A stretch of DNA of 23,884 nucleotides from Candidatus Moraniibacteriota bacterium (GTDB taxonomy: Bacteria; Patescibacteriota; Minisyncoccia; Moranbacterales; GCA-2747515), in NCBI GenBank assembly GCA_027031945.1, contig JALVPE010000102.1, positions 1-23,884 of the forward strand, written 5' to 3'. How positions within the stretch are numbered: the first letter of the stretch is position 1; the number at the start of each line of letters is the position of its first letter. The notes under the pieces are model-generated. The model worked only from the letters and a program-made list of their open reading frames with translations, had not been told where the DNA came from and did no database searches. Shown piece after piece: positions 1 to 8,402 of the stretch. A program made the translations under genes and the position numbers.

Positions 1-2818
1 TTTCTGGAATACTACCTTTTGTAGTATTGTGGATTTTGCAACAAGTATTTGGACAAGAAATCGATATGTTTGTTTTCATGTTATTTGAGATGATTACCGG
101 ATTTGTGTATTTTATTGGCATGTTTGCCAGACATGTTGGAGCTTTGCAATTAACTGTTCGTGGATTTGCTTGTGGATCATGTTCACATTGCCAATGCCAC
201 CAGCCATCACTACCAAGTTTTGGATTATTCCAAGAAAAAACGCCACTTTTACACAAATTACTTGTGTTAGTTGGTTCAGTATTCGTAATAATATTTTGAT
301 TTTGATTATTATCTTCATATCCAGTTTTACATTCTGCTTTTGGTCTTTTACGTATTGCTTTGCATGCACCATTTTGTGTTGATGTGCCTCCGTTTTTGCC
401 TATACAGTCCCATGTTACCGTCTGACCGTAATTTGGGAAGTTACTTTGTGTTGGTGTAATTGTTGGTGTGCCACTTTCGCAAAAATATGTTGAATTACTT
501 GCCCCTGCAGGCCATGTCGTTTGATTTGCGTTGTATGTATATGGACTTGCGGAAGTACATTTGCCATCAAGCGAGCATTCCGGAATATCAACATTTACCG
601 CAACAGGTGTTGTATCAGATTCTGTAGTGCCACGTTTCACTTTTCCACGAATCACATACGTACCAGGTTCATCAAAATGACATGTGTACTGATTTGCAGT
701 TGTCCATGCTGTCCAATTTTGTGCACCACACTTAAATTGATAATTTATAGCGCCTGTCGCGTTACCAGTTACATCTGATATTGTTGCTACTGCCGTGCCT
801 CTCCCACTATCCGGATCACCAGGTTCCGATACCGCACAATTACTTGCCGTTGCCGAAAGTTTTGCATTTACAGAGCAGTTTATCGTAAATGGAATACTAC
901 TGTATCGTGTCATTATACCACCATGCGTAAGACGAAAATATATATCAAGAACATGCGGACCACAATCATTTGGTAAACCAAAATCTTTTGATTTTGGAGT
1001 AAGATTATATTTATTATAATTCACATTATCACCAGCAACCTTTTCATGAATAATTTCTGTCCATGGATTACTATCAATTCGTGCTGCAATAATTACAGGT
1101 GCACTATTACTACACTTTACTGTGTACGCACCAGTTGCCGATACAGTAATTTTTTCTCCAGGTGTATATGTTGTTTTATCAGTAACAACAACTGCTTCAC
1201 CACTATCCCCCGTAACTGGCAACACACGTCCTCCATTAAACCAATTAATATCATTAGCATTTGGTTTACACTTTAAATTCTCATACCCATCATAAGGATA
1301 CATCCACATATTATACACGGGGTGCAGTTTAGCTCCTTTATTACATCCATTTGTATCATTGCAACTCCTGCATACATAATCCATTTCTAATTTTACTGCC
1401 TCAGCTACATTAAACTGCAATAAAAATCCCGGTATTAAAAACATTGCAAGAAATATACCTACAGGCAACTTTCGTTTTCTAAATAAAAATATAATAAGTA
1501 TAATAATTGGCAATATGGCAATTATTATCATTAAAAGCAACTTTAAAGATAATTTGTGTTTTATATTATTGAAATCATTTTTTGTCTGTTCTTTGTGAAC
1601 ATTTTGCGTCTGTGCATCAAATGGAATACTGTATTTTGCCAAAATACTTCCATTATCATCAAGAATTGTTGCGGATACATGTGGCACATTGCAATTATGT
1701 ATAGCAGTTTTGTTTATAACAACATTTCGTGTTGTATTTAATTTTTGCTCAATATCTTCAATACACAAACTGCCATCATCATCAACCACATTAACTTTCA
1801 TTATATAATTTTCCTTATTTAGCAAACTAGAAACATTTTCCTTATTATCTATGATATTTTTTATTTCTTTTTGATTTACACGTGAACCATCAAAAGTATC
1901 AGCAGAACCAGACCATGCAATGTCAATAATCATCCGATCTCCTTTCTTATAAGAACTTTGATTTAAATGAATGGATTGTATTGATGCACTCTCTCCTTGT
2001 ATAACATAATGAAATCGCACAGCATCTATTTTTTTATGTTCTGTATTATACAATGTAAGAACAGTATCATATGCACCGGGTTTCTTCTCTACTGGCATTG
2101 GTACAAAAAATACAACATCCTTTGTTTCGTTTTTTTGTATTGTAAATGTATAATTATTATCATTAGTTTTTATTTCTTTGCCATATTGTGTTTGTTGTGT
2201 AGTTTTATACTGTGTTGTGATAGTTTGTACATCACTATCATTTAATATAGTACATGTTAATAATAATTTTTCCTTTTGCGCATTGATATCTACACCTTGC
2301 AATAAATCAAACTTCTCATCCACACCCTCTATAGACAAAAAACATTTTTGTTTATCTATTTGCACAGTTTGCTTTGTGCCTTGCACAGATATCGTACCGG
2401 CTTTTGCAAAGCCTAGCTCACGATTAGCAGTTGTATACACAAAAACCCACACATCATAATCTCCATTAAGATTACCGGGATATGAATATTCTACTGTTTT
2501 GTGTACACTTTGCTGTGGTGCCAATGAAAATACATCATTATTCGTAAAACGATCTGCTAATGTACCTGTGTGTGCACCTGTATTTTTTTCGTACAAACGT
2601 ACATCATAATGAATATCACCTTGCACTCTATCAAAATCATTTTGCACAGTAAATTCAACAGTCATTTTATCTTGCAACTGCGCAGAAATGTATGCATCAT
2701 ACACATTTGTATTTGACACAACGGTTGCTTGTTTATGTGTAGCATCACCTTGTGCAAATATATTACTCGTTGTACACAATAGCAATACAAATGTTAATAC
2801 AAAAAATATCTTCTTCAT
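1..2818 (-). CDS. Large secreted/membrane-anchored surface protein, 3' end missing
   Basis: An open frame of 939 codons without a stop runs from ATG at 2818 off the left edge. I do not recognise a family. Residues 1-22 look like a signal peptide (MKKIFF, hydrophobic core, NIFA then QGD). Residues 23-422 are a beta-rich, Asn/Thr-rich extracellular region. Residues 427-446 form a membrane helix, followed by RKRK (447-450), a second hydrophobic stretch (451-471) and an AEA site (472-474) resembling signal peptidase I cleavage. From 475 on the protein is again polar, with many cysteines (CRSC, NGC) and Ig/PKD-like strands (EPGTYVIRG). Two late segments share a W-x-C ... C-K-A pattern. The RKRK loop predicts both large parts lie outside the cell. 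The gene follows the gap terminator with its own -10. Function is unknown; adhesion or cell-surface structure is a guess. Confidence 0.85.
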   Translation of the reverse strand, partial: MKKIFFVLTFVLLLCTTSNIFAQGDATHKQATVVSNTNVYDAYISAQLQDKMTVEFTVQNDFDRVQGDIHYDVRLYEKNTGAHTGTLADRFTNNDVFSLAPQQSVHKTVEYSYPGNLNGDYDVWVFVYTTANRELGFAKAGTISVQGTKQTVQIDKQKCFLSIEGVDEKFDLLQGVDINAQKEKLLLTCTILNDSDVQTITTQYKTTQQTQYGKEIKTNDNNYTFTIQKNETKDVVFFVPMPVEKKPGAYDTVLTLYNTEHKKIDAVRFHYVIQGESASIQSIHLNQSSYKKGDRMIIDIAWSGSADTFDGSRVNQKEIKNIIDNKENVSSLLNKENYIMKVNVVDDDGSLCIEDIEQKLNTTRNVVINKTAIHNCNVPHVSATILDDNGSILAKYSIPFDAQTQNVHKEQTKNDFNNIKHKLSLKLLLMIIIAILPIIILIIFLFRKRKLPVGIFLAMFLIPGFLLQFNVAEAVKLEMDYVCRSCNDTNGCNKGAKLHPVYNMWMYPYDGYENLKCKPNANDINWFNGGRVLPVTGDSGEAVVVTDKTTYTPGEKITVSATGAYTVKCSNSAPVIIAARIDSNPWTEIIHEKVAGDNVNYNKYNLTPKSKDFGLPNDCGPHVLDIYFRLTHGGIMTRYSSIPFTINCSVNAKLSATASNCAVSEPGDPDSGRGTAVATISDVTGNATGAINYQFKCGAQNWTAWTTANQYTCHFDEPGTYVIRGKVKRGTTESDTTPVAVNVDIPECSLDGKCTSASPYTYNANQTTWPAGASNSTYFCESGTPTITPTQSNFPNYGQTVTWDCIGKNGGTSTQNGACKAIRKRPKAECKTGYEDNNQNQNIITNTEPTNTSNLCKSGVFSWNNPKLGSDGWWHWQCEHDPQANPRTVNCKAPTCLANMPIKYTNPVIISNNMKTNISISCPNTCCKIHNTTKGSIPE

Positions 2819-2850
2819 AATATTTATTTTATTATTTTATATCTTTTTTT

Positions 2851-2856
2851 ATTATA
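2851..2856 (-). promoter_or_regulatory. Extended -10 promoter element for the large surface protein
   Basis: On the minus strand TATAAT is preceded by TGT, giving an extended -10 (TGnTATAAT), 32 nt before the ATG at 2818. The -35 position falls inside the gap terminator and has no clear consensus. The AT-rich leader has no Shine-Dalgarno sequence. Confidence 0.5.
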
Positions 2857-2869
2857 ACATACTTACAAT

Positions 2870-2897
2870 AAAAAAAGCGAGGTTATGTCTCGCTTTT
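2870..2897 (-). terminator. Rho-independent terminator after gap
   Basis: A perfect 9-bp stem AAAAGCGAG/CTCGCTTTT (2873-2881 with 2889-2897) has a 7-nt loop and is followed on the minus strand by a T run. It starts 5 nt after the GAPDH stop codon. Confidence 0.9.
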
Positions 2898-2902
2898 GTA
2901 TA

Positions 2903-3913
2903 CTACACAATTGTACTACTATATTTAACTGCCATATCCACAAGACGATTTGCATAGCCCCATTCATTGTCATACCATGCTACTACTTTTACTAAATTAC
3001 CTCCTACCACTTTTATTAGCGGTAGGTCCACAATTGTAGAATGATGATTACCAATAAAATCACTTGATACAAGATTATCATCAGTAACACCCAAGACACC
3101 TTTTAATTCACCAGCTGACGCTCTTATGAAAGCATCTGCAACTTCTTTTTCCGTTACATTTTGTTTTGTAATTATGGTTATATCAGAAATTGATGCATCA
3201 ATTGTTGGTACGCGCATTGCCATTCCATCAAATTTCCCTTCCAATTGTGGCAATACTTTTGTTGCTGCAATCGCTGCACCTGTAGTTGTTGGAATAATGT
3301 TTTGTGCCGCAGCACGCGCTTTACGTAAATCTTTTGCCGGACCATCTTGTAGTTTTTGAGTTGATGTATATGAGTGCACTGTTGTCATCAAAGATTTTTC
3401 CACACCAAATACTTCATCCATCACTTTCATTACCGGTGCAATACAATTTGTTGTACATGATGCATTAGAAATCACATGCGTTGATTCTTCCGTTGGCTCC
3501 TCCACACCAATTACATATGTTTGAACATCTCCTTCTCCTTTTGCAGGTGCTGAGATTACAACACGTTTTGCGCCAGCATCAATATGCCCATACGCTGTAC
3601 CATCTTTAACAAAGAATCCGGTACACTCCAACACAACATCTACATCTTTTTCGCCCCAAGGTAATTTCACCGGCTCCGGCTCAGCTATTGTAAAATATTT
3701 TTTCCCATCAACTATGATATTTTCTTCGTCAAAAGTAACATCTTTATCATATTTTCTAAACACACTATCATATTGCAAAAGGTGTGCCAATGTTTTATTG
3801 TCTGTTAAATCATTAATTGCAACCACTTCACAATCATCTCGGTCAGAAATAATGCGAAAAGCTGCTCGCCCTATTCGACCAAATCCATTTATAGCTATTT
3901 TTGTTTGTTTCAT
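2903..3913 (-). CDS. gap: Glyceraldehyde-3-phosphate dehydrogenase, type I
   Basis: Glycolytic enzyme that oxidises and phosphorylates glyceraldehyde-3-phosphate to 1,3-bisphosphoglycerate in the cytoplasm. At 336 residues it is full length for the family. The Rossmann motif NGFGRIGR lies at 9-16 and N34-D35 follows beta-2, an arrangement favouring NAD+ over NADP+. The catalytic motif SNASCTTNC places the nucleophilic Cys at 153, and His180 in TTVHSYT is its partner. WYDNEWGYANR near the C-terminus is the usual signature. It lies 77 nt downstream of tpiA, which makes its substrate. Its ATG has no Shine-Dalgarno sequence and it ends in a strong terminator. No missing residue is seen. Confidence 0.98.
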   Translation of the reverse strand: MKQTKIAINGFGRIGRAAFRIISDRDDCEVVAINDLTDNKTLAHLLQYDSVFRKYDKDVTFDEENIIVDGKKYFTIAEPEPVKLPWGEKDVDVVLECTGFFVKDGTAYGHIDAGAKRVVISAPAKGEGDVQTYVIGVEEPTEESTHVISNASCTTNCIAPVMKVMDEVFGVEKSLMTTVHSYTSTQKLQDGPAKDLRKARAAAQNIIPTTTGAAIAATKVLPQLEGKFDGMAMRVPTIDASISDITIITKQNVTEKEVADAFIRASAGELKGVLGVTDDNLVSSDFIGNHHSTIVDLPLIKVVGGNLVKVVAWYDNEWGYANRLVDMAVKYSSTIV

Positions 3914-3990
3914 AATTATTTATTGATTAGTAATTAGTAGGTAGTGAGTAGGATATTTACTACTCAATAATATACCATTTACCAATATTT

Positions 3991-4737
3991 TTAATTAAGC
4001 ATTCTTACTATTTGTGCAAACTTTCTGGGAGATAAACTCGCACCGCCTACCAACACGCCATCAGCATATGCTTTTGTACATAACGCTATTACATTTTCTG
4101 CCACTACGCTTCCGCCATATAATATCCCAACACTTTCAGCGCACTCTTTACCATGTGTCGCTGAAATAATTGAACGAATATACATGACCATTGTATGTAT
4201 TTCATCAGTAGATGGTGTTTTCCCGCTACCAATTGCACTCATTGGTTCGTATGCAAATATTATATTTTGTATTTCTGCTTTAGAAAAATTCTTTGTAATT
4301 ATTTCAACCTGTTCTTTTACATTATTCATCTCATCTCCGACACTAACAAATCCAACACAAACAATTGGCATTAAATCTGTACGAAGAGCCATCAAGACTT
4401 TCCTCGCCACATCCTCATTTGTTTCGTGATTATAAGTTCGCCTTTCACTATGGCCCAAAATTACAAATTCAGCACCAATTGATTTGATTGTTTTTGGGGA
4501 TGTGTTCCCGGTATAACTACCATACAATTCCCAAAAACAATCCTGAGCACCGATACTCACACCTGTCTTGTGTAATGTTTTATAAAAATATTCCAAATAC
4601 ACAATAGGTGGGCATACAGCAACATGATTATTGGTTTTTATATCTCTGAACTCCTCCAAAAACTCCTTACAATAAGAATCTCTTTGTGATACATTTTCCA
4701 TATTCATTTTCAAATTTCCTACAATCAATTTTTGCAT
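3991..4737 (-). CDS. tpiA: Triosephosphate isomerase
   Basis: Interconverts dihydroxyacetone phosphate and glyceraldehyde-3-phosphate, feeding the GAPDH encoded next. At 248 residues it is full length. Catalytic residues are in place: N8 and K10 in GNLKMN, H96 in ILGHSERR, E164 in AYEP; the phosphate loop GILYGGSV is at 204-211. The mobile loop 6 reads EPMSAIGSGKT where the family usually has EPVWAIGTGKT, so the conserved hinge Trp is Ser here. The gene lies 18 nt after the small export protein and is probably in one transcript with galT and gap. A weak GAGTG element precedes the ATG. Confidence 0.97.
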   Translation of the reverse strand: MQKLIVGNLKMNMENVSQRDSYCKEFLEEFRDIKTNNHVAVCPPIVYLEYFYKTLHKTGVSIGAQDCFWELYGSYTGNTSPKTIKSIGAEFVILGHSERRTYNHETNEDVARKVLMALRTDLMPIVCVGFVSVGDEMNNVKEQVEIITKNFSKAEIQNIIFAYEPMSAIGSGKTPSTDEIHTMVMYIRSIISATHGKECAESVGILYGGSVVAENVIALCTKAYADGVLVGGASLSPRKFAQIVRMLN

Positions 4738-4755
4738 ATCACTCTAAATTTAAAA

Positions 4756-5247
4756 TTAAATAATATTTGTTGCACCAACTGTAATCAATGTTACAATAAT
4801 ACCAGATATTACTGAGCCAACAGCCAACAGTGGAAAAGCTTGTCTGAATGGTATTTGAAAAATTGATGCCGCCACCGCTCCCGTAAATATTCCTGTCATT
4901 GGAAGTGGTATGGCTACAAAAACCACTAATGTAACAGCTCCCCATTTTTCAAATTTTTCTTTATTCTTTTTATGAATTCTATCTATATATTTCTGCCACA
5001 AACTTTTTAACATATCCGATTGTGCCAAAAACAAATACAAAACTTTTTCTACAAAAACAAGAACAATTGCGCCCGCAATAACATTACCAAGTATCGAATA
5101 CCCCATTGCAATAACCGGATTCATACTAAATTGCGTAATCGCTATTGGGATTGATGCTCTTAATTCTGTAATTGGAATCATTGCAATTAAAACCGTGGCA
5201 ACGCTATCCGGAAATCCTACAAACATCTCTATAACTTTTTCTTTCAT
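4756..5247 (-). CDS. Small multidrug export family membrane protein (COG2426-like)
   Basis: A 163-residue integral membrane protein resembling the small multi-drug export family (Pfam Sm_multidrug_ex, COG2426), which has about this length. The N-terminal half carries the family-like segment AMIPITELRASIPIAI (about residues 22-37). Hydrophobic segments lie at about 15-37, 45-73, 103-128 and 135-160. A basic, charged cytoplasmic loop (KKNKEKFEKW) separates the two halves. The family name rests on weak functional data, so real drug export is not established. It lies between galT and tpiA with 20 and 18 nt gaps, so it is probably in their operon. Confidence 0.75.
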   Translation of the reverse strand: MKEKVIEMFVGFPDSVATVLIAMIPITELRASIPIAITQFSMNPVIAMGYSILGNVIAGAIVLVFVEKVLYLFLAQSDMLKSLWQKYIDRIHKKNKEKFEKWGAVTLVVFVAIPLPMTGIFTGAVAASIFQIPFRQAFPLLAVGSVISGIIVTLITVGATNII

Positions 5248-5267
5248 AATAAACTAAAATTGTAAAA

Positions 5268-6311
5268 TTATATCGCAGGAAATGACTCTAACGATTTTCT
5301 CAATACTTCTGCAGCTTTTTCCGGTGCAATTGGTACTATTTCAATATCTGTTGCAAATTCAAATCCTGCGTAAACATGTGTTCGTGGAAAAATATCAATG
5401 TGATAACTATACTCATCATAAACCTGTCCATCACATGGAGATGTGTGAATATAATAATTAAAATCCGGATCATCCAAAGTATCATATAAAGCTCTGAGTG
5501 CATGTAAAAGTGCATCAGCAATAAACATCTCATCACTTGGAGTTAACCGCTCAAAATATGGCTGCGGTTCTCTTGGTAATAGACGCATTTGAAAAGCACG
5601 TGATGATGCAAATGGACAATATACTACAAATTTATCATTTGTATAGACAATTCTACTCCCCCTTTCAAGCTCATGTTCTGCCATTACTTCAAAAAGATGT
5701 TCTTTTGTTTTTTTTGTATATTCTCGACAAGCGTCAATTTCTCGCATAACAGCCGGTACGGTTACCGGTAATGTGATAATTTGTGAATGTGGATGCAAAA
5801 TAGAAGCTCCCGCCTTTTTGCCATGATTATGAAATATGGAAATACTATTTACACTTTTACCATTCATTAGTTCAACATATCTTTCACGATATGCATCAAT
5901 AACTTCTGCAAGTTCACTTTGTTCCAGTAGTGCAAAAGTTCTACGTCCATCACGCGTCACAACAATTTCATGACTACCAATTGCTGTCATAGCACTGTAG
6001 GGACCTTCAGAAATATCTTTTTTGTTATCAATATTTTCTACTGCAGGAAATTTATTTGGAAATACACGTGTTGTCCATTCGTTATTATCATCTTTATAAA
6101 TCAATACATCCTCCTCCTGACCAGTTTTTTCTGGATTAGCAAAAATATCTGACTCTATATCATATTCTTGTTTCTCATCCTTTATTACAAAATCATCTGG
6201 TCGTTTTCCACGCTTATCAGCAATAATTACCCATTCATCACGCAAAATATCATGACGCAATTGAGCTTCATTTGCCAATTCCTCCTTTTTTTCTATTTGC
6301 ACATTAATCAT
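5268..6311 (-). CDS. galT: Galactose-1-phosphate uridylyltransferase-like protein
   Basis: HIT-superfamily nucleotidylyltransferase of the GalT family (347 residues, usual length). It would move UMP between UDP-glucose and a hexose-1-phosphate. Evidence is the N-terminal LRHDILRDEWVIIA, FPNKFPA (85-91), the nucleophile motif HPHSQ with H173 and H175, and a C-terminal half with HIDIFPR. The structural zinc site of classical GalT appears lost: the CPFC-type pair aligns to S54/F57 and the later zinc His (TPDH) aligns to TRDG with G122. Some GalT relatives work without this zinc or use another nucleotide, such as ADP-glucose phosphorylase, so substrate is uncertain. A GAGG lies 3 nt before the ATG. 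The gene follows the Alg5-like transferase. Confidence 0.88.
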   Translation of the reverse strand: MINVQIEKKEELANEAQLRHDILRDEWVIIADKRGKRPDDFVIKDEKQEYDIESDIFANPEKTGQEEDVLIYKDDNNEWTTRVFPNKFPAVENIDNKKDISEGPYSAMTAIGSHEIVVTRDGRRTFALLEQSELAEVIDAYRERYVELMNGKSVNSISIFHNHGKKAGASILHPHSQIITLPVTVPAVMREIDACREYTKKTKEHLFEVMAEHELERGSRIVYTNDKFVVYCPFASSRAFQMRLLPREPQPYFERLTPSDEMFIADALLHALRALYDTLDDPDFNYYIHTSPCDGQVYDEYSYHIDIFPRTHVYAGFEFATDIEIVPIAPEKAAEVLRKSLESFPAI

Positions 6312-6376
6312 TTACCTCATTAAATTGTTTCGTACCAAATATGTGACACTTACAATTTTTATATTAATTCTTATTT

Positions 6377-7126
6377 TTATTTGTTTTTTATATTATACTT
6401 TCCAGTCCATAAACGTATTCTCGTTTTGAATAAGTCTATAAGTACCTGTATAAAACCATTAGGTCCGGTAAGTCCTACTGTTGAACCTTCTTCATTGAGC
6501 CATCGTACAGGTAATTGCACAACATTAAATCCCATCTTTTTTGCCAAAACAATAAGCTCAAAGTCAAACCCAAATCTGTCAACTACCATCCTTGAAGCTA
6601 TCTGTTCTGCAGCCTGAGCAGTAAGCACTTTAAAACCGCATTGTGTATCAGGATACTGCCATAATCCTAAAACACTTCGAATAAGCCAATTTCCCATATC
6701 TCCCATAATTTCTCTATACTTAGGCTGATGAATCTGTATATATGCACCTTCTATATCCCGTGAACCAACCACAACATCCGCACCATCATTTAACAACTTC
6801 AAAGCCCTATCCATATGTGTAATTGAAGTTGAACCATCTGCATCAAGGAATACTCTATACTTACCTTTAGCCTCAAGTAATCCTTGTCTCACAACATAAC
6901 CTTTTCCATGATTTTCTTTGTTATCAATAATACGCAAATTTTTAATTTGTTCTCCAAATCCTCTGGCAATTTCCGCAGTATTATCTGGTGAACCATCTAC
7001 AACAACCAAAATCTCATATGACAACTTTTTGTCTTCCACATATTTTTTTATTTCCAACAAGTTTCTACCAATTCTTTCACTTTCTTTATATGCGGGTATA
7101 ATGATTGACAATTCTATTTTTTCCAT
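6377..7126 (-). CDS. GT2 family glycosyltransferase, Alg5/DPM1-like
   Basis: A 249-residue family 2 glycosyltransferase with GT-A fold, most like dolichyl/polyprenyl-phosphate glucosyltransferases (Alg5 type). Those move a sugar from a nucleotide donor onto a membrane lipid phosphate. Motifs: SIIIPAYKESERIG at 7-20, VVVDGSPDNT (41-50), the metal-binding DAD (95-97), VVGSRD (119-123), and TQCGFKVL (161-168), typical of Alg5. GFDFELIVLAKKMG and the VRWLNEEGS motif follow. There is no long C-terminal membrane domain, only an amphipathic basic tail. It sits just upstream of galT, fitting a role in activated-sugar handling. Donor and acceptor cannot be told from sequence. It has its own candidate promoter. 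Confidence 0.9.
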   Translation of the reverse strand: MEKIELSIIIPAYKESERIGRNLLEIKKYVEDKKLSYEILVVVDGSPDNTAEIARGFGEQIKNLRIIDNKENHGKGYVVRQGLLEAKGKYRVFLDADGSTSITHMDRALKLLNDGADVVVGSRDIEGAYIQIHQPKYREIMGDMGNWLIRSVLGLWQYPDTQCGFKVLTAQAAEQIASRMVVDRFGFDFELIVLAKKMGFNVVQLPVRWLNEEGSTVGLTGPNGFIQVLIDLFKTRIRLWTGKYNIKNK

Positions 7127-7174
7127 ATAAAACCAAAAACATCGACTACATTCGACTTACTTATTTACAACTCT

Positions 7175-7180
7175 ATTATA
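7175..7180 (-). promoter_or_regulatory. Candidate -10 box upstream of the Alg5-like glycosyltransferase
   Basis: TATAAT on the minus strand, inside TATAGTATAAT, about 48 nt before the ATG at 7126. No convincing -35 is seen. The 105-nt gap between ruvX and this gene also holds a short hairpin ACATG/CATGT (7211-7226) that could be a weak ruvX terminator. Confidence 0.4.
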
Positions 7181-7231
7181 CTATACATTCTTTATTTTGT
7201 GTATTTTTATACATGCAATATCATGTGCAAA

Positions 7232-7618
7232 TTAATGATTGTCCAAATACTGTTGTAGTATAATCCTAGCTGACTCAGCATCATCTTTTTCACTAATTCT
7301 TTTTTTGCCTGCTTTTTTTAAATTTTCATGAGCTTCTCTAGTAGAAAACATTTCTTCTTCAAACACGATTTTTACGTCACACTTTTCCATGCACGTAGTT
7401 GCAAATTTTTCTATTTTTTCTACATTATCATCTTGCGATAAATGACTACTTTTGCCTATGATTATTTTTGTAATTTCATACTCTTTTGCAACTTCTAAAA
7501 GTCTTTCAAAAATCTCATTATTATTTTCCAAAGTTGCCAATGCGGATGCAATTGCAATTTCTTCTTCGGCAATCGCTAATCCAATTTTTCTTTGTCCCCA
7601 GTCAATACCAAGTATCAT
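7232..7618 (-). CDS. ruvX: RuvX/YqgF family RNase H-fold nuclease
   Basis: A 128-residue YqgF/RuvX protein, linked in other bacteria to 16S rRNA 5'-end maturation and to Holliday junction resolution. It has the RNase H-like core: ILGIDWGQRKIGLA with catalytic D6, an acidic cluster EEEMFSTREAH (87-97), and the C-terminal KDDAESARIILQQYL with D113. Length matches the family. It starts 7 nt after map ends and has a clear AAGG 6 nt before its ATG, so it is translated from the map transcript. The usual second-strand motif (VVGLP) reads IIIGKSS, a mild divergence. Confidence 0.93.
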   Translation of the reverse strand: MILGIDWGQRKIGLAIAEEEIAIASALATLENNNEIFERLLEVAKEYEITKIIIGKSSHLSQDDNVEKIEKFATTCMEKCDVKIVFEEEMFSTREAHENLKKAGKKRISEKDDAESARIILQQYLDNH

Positions 7619-7625
7619 AATTACC

Positions 7626-8396
7626 TTATATTTGCGTTAAAATTTCTGTTCCATTTTTTGTTACTAAAACTGTGTTTTCATAATGAGCTGATAGACTTCC
7701 ATCACTTGTAATAAATGTCCAACCATCTTGGGCTATTTCATTTTCTTCTGTTCCAACATTAACCATTGGCTCAAGTGCAACTGTCATATTTTCATAAAAA
7801 ACAAAATTTTTTGTGTTTTTATCCACATAATTTGGAATTTGTGGTGCCTCATGTAATTGTTTGCCTATTCCATGACCTACTAGGTTTTTTACCATTTTAT
7901 ATCCCTGTCCTTGTGCATATGCTTGCACAGCTGAAGCAAAATCGATAAGTGTTGAACCATCTTTAATTGTAGCAAGTCCTTTATAGAACGCTTTCTGCGT
8001 TGTCTGTACTAATTTTTTTGCTTCATCAGATGTGTTACCAACCAAGAAGGACCGTGCCATATCTGCATAATATCCCTTATACACAAGACCAATATCAATC
8101 TTAACTACATCTCCATTACAAATTTTCCTTTCGGTTGGAATACCATGCACAATTTCCCCGTTAAGAGAAAAACAAATAGTCGCAGGAAAAGGAATGCCTG
8201 CCTCTGCACCATATCCTTTGAATGCAGGTTTACATCCGGCCTCACGAATAAGTTGCTCAGCCAAGTCATCAATTTCCAAACCAGTTACACCAACATCAAC
8301 TTTTTTCTCCAATTTATCCATAACACCAGCAAGAATTTTACAACCCGCACGCATTATTTTAATTTCTTCAATTGTCTTTATAAATTGTTTTGTCAT
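7626..8396 (-). CDS. map: Methionine aminopeptidase type I
   Basis: Removes the initiator Met from nascent proteins. At 256 residues it has the normal length of a type Ia enzyme without the N-terminal zinc-finger extension. All five metal ligands are visible: D101, D112, H175, E209, E240. H84 (VHGIP) and H182 (LHEAP) line the active site. The start at 8396 is supported by a promoter whose -10 ends 6 nt before the ATG, implying a leaderless message. ruvX follows after 7 nt, so the two form an operon. Confidence 0.97.
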   Translation of the reverse strand: MTKQFIKTIEEIKIMRAGCKILAGVMDKLEKKVDVGVTGLEIDDLAEQLIREAGCKPAFKGYGAEAGIPFPATICFSLNGEIVHGIPTERKICNGDVVKIDIGLVYKGYYADMARSFLVGNTSDEAKKLVQTTQKAFYKGLATIKDGSTLIDFASAVQAYAQGQGYKMVKNLVGHGIGKQLHEAPQIPNYVDKNTKNFVFYENMTVALEPMVNVGTEENEIAQDGWTFITSDGSLSAHYENTVLVTKNGTEILTQI

Positions 8397-8402
8397 AAAC
8401 TT

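Noticed and set aside
1..2818. Several short plus-strand reading frames in the left 2.8 kb
   Set aside because: All lie opposite one continuous 939-codon minus-strand frame with signal peptide and domain structure. Their products are Cys/Phe/Ile-rich and unlike proteins.
2776..2818. Lipobox in the surface protein (LLLC at about residues 12-15)
   Set aside because: The residue before Cys is Leu, not Gly/Ala/Ser, and a better type I cleavage site follows at NIFA-Q.
3945..3966. 7-bp inverted repeat TGAGTAG/CTACTCA between tpiA and gap as a terminator
   Set aside because: There is no T run on the minus strand and the genes are likely co-transcribed. It may be a chance product of TAG-rich sequence.
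4739..4945. 68-residue minus-strand frame overlapping the small export protein
   Set aside because: It lies in another frame inside a gene with clear membrane-protein features and has Ser/Asn/Tyr-rich noise composition.
7211..7226. ACATG/CATGT hairpin after ruvX as a true terminator
   Set aside because: Only 5 bp and followed by a broken A/T tract; too weak to list as a feature.
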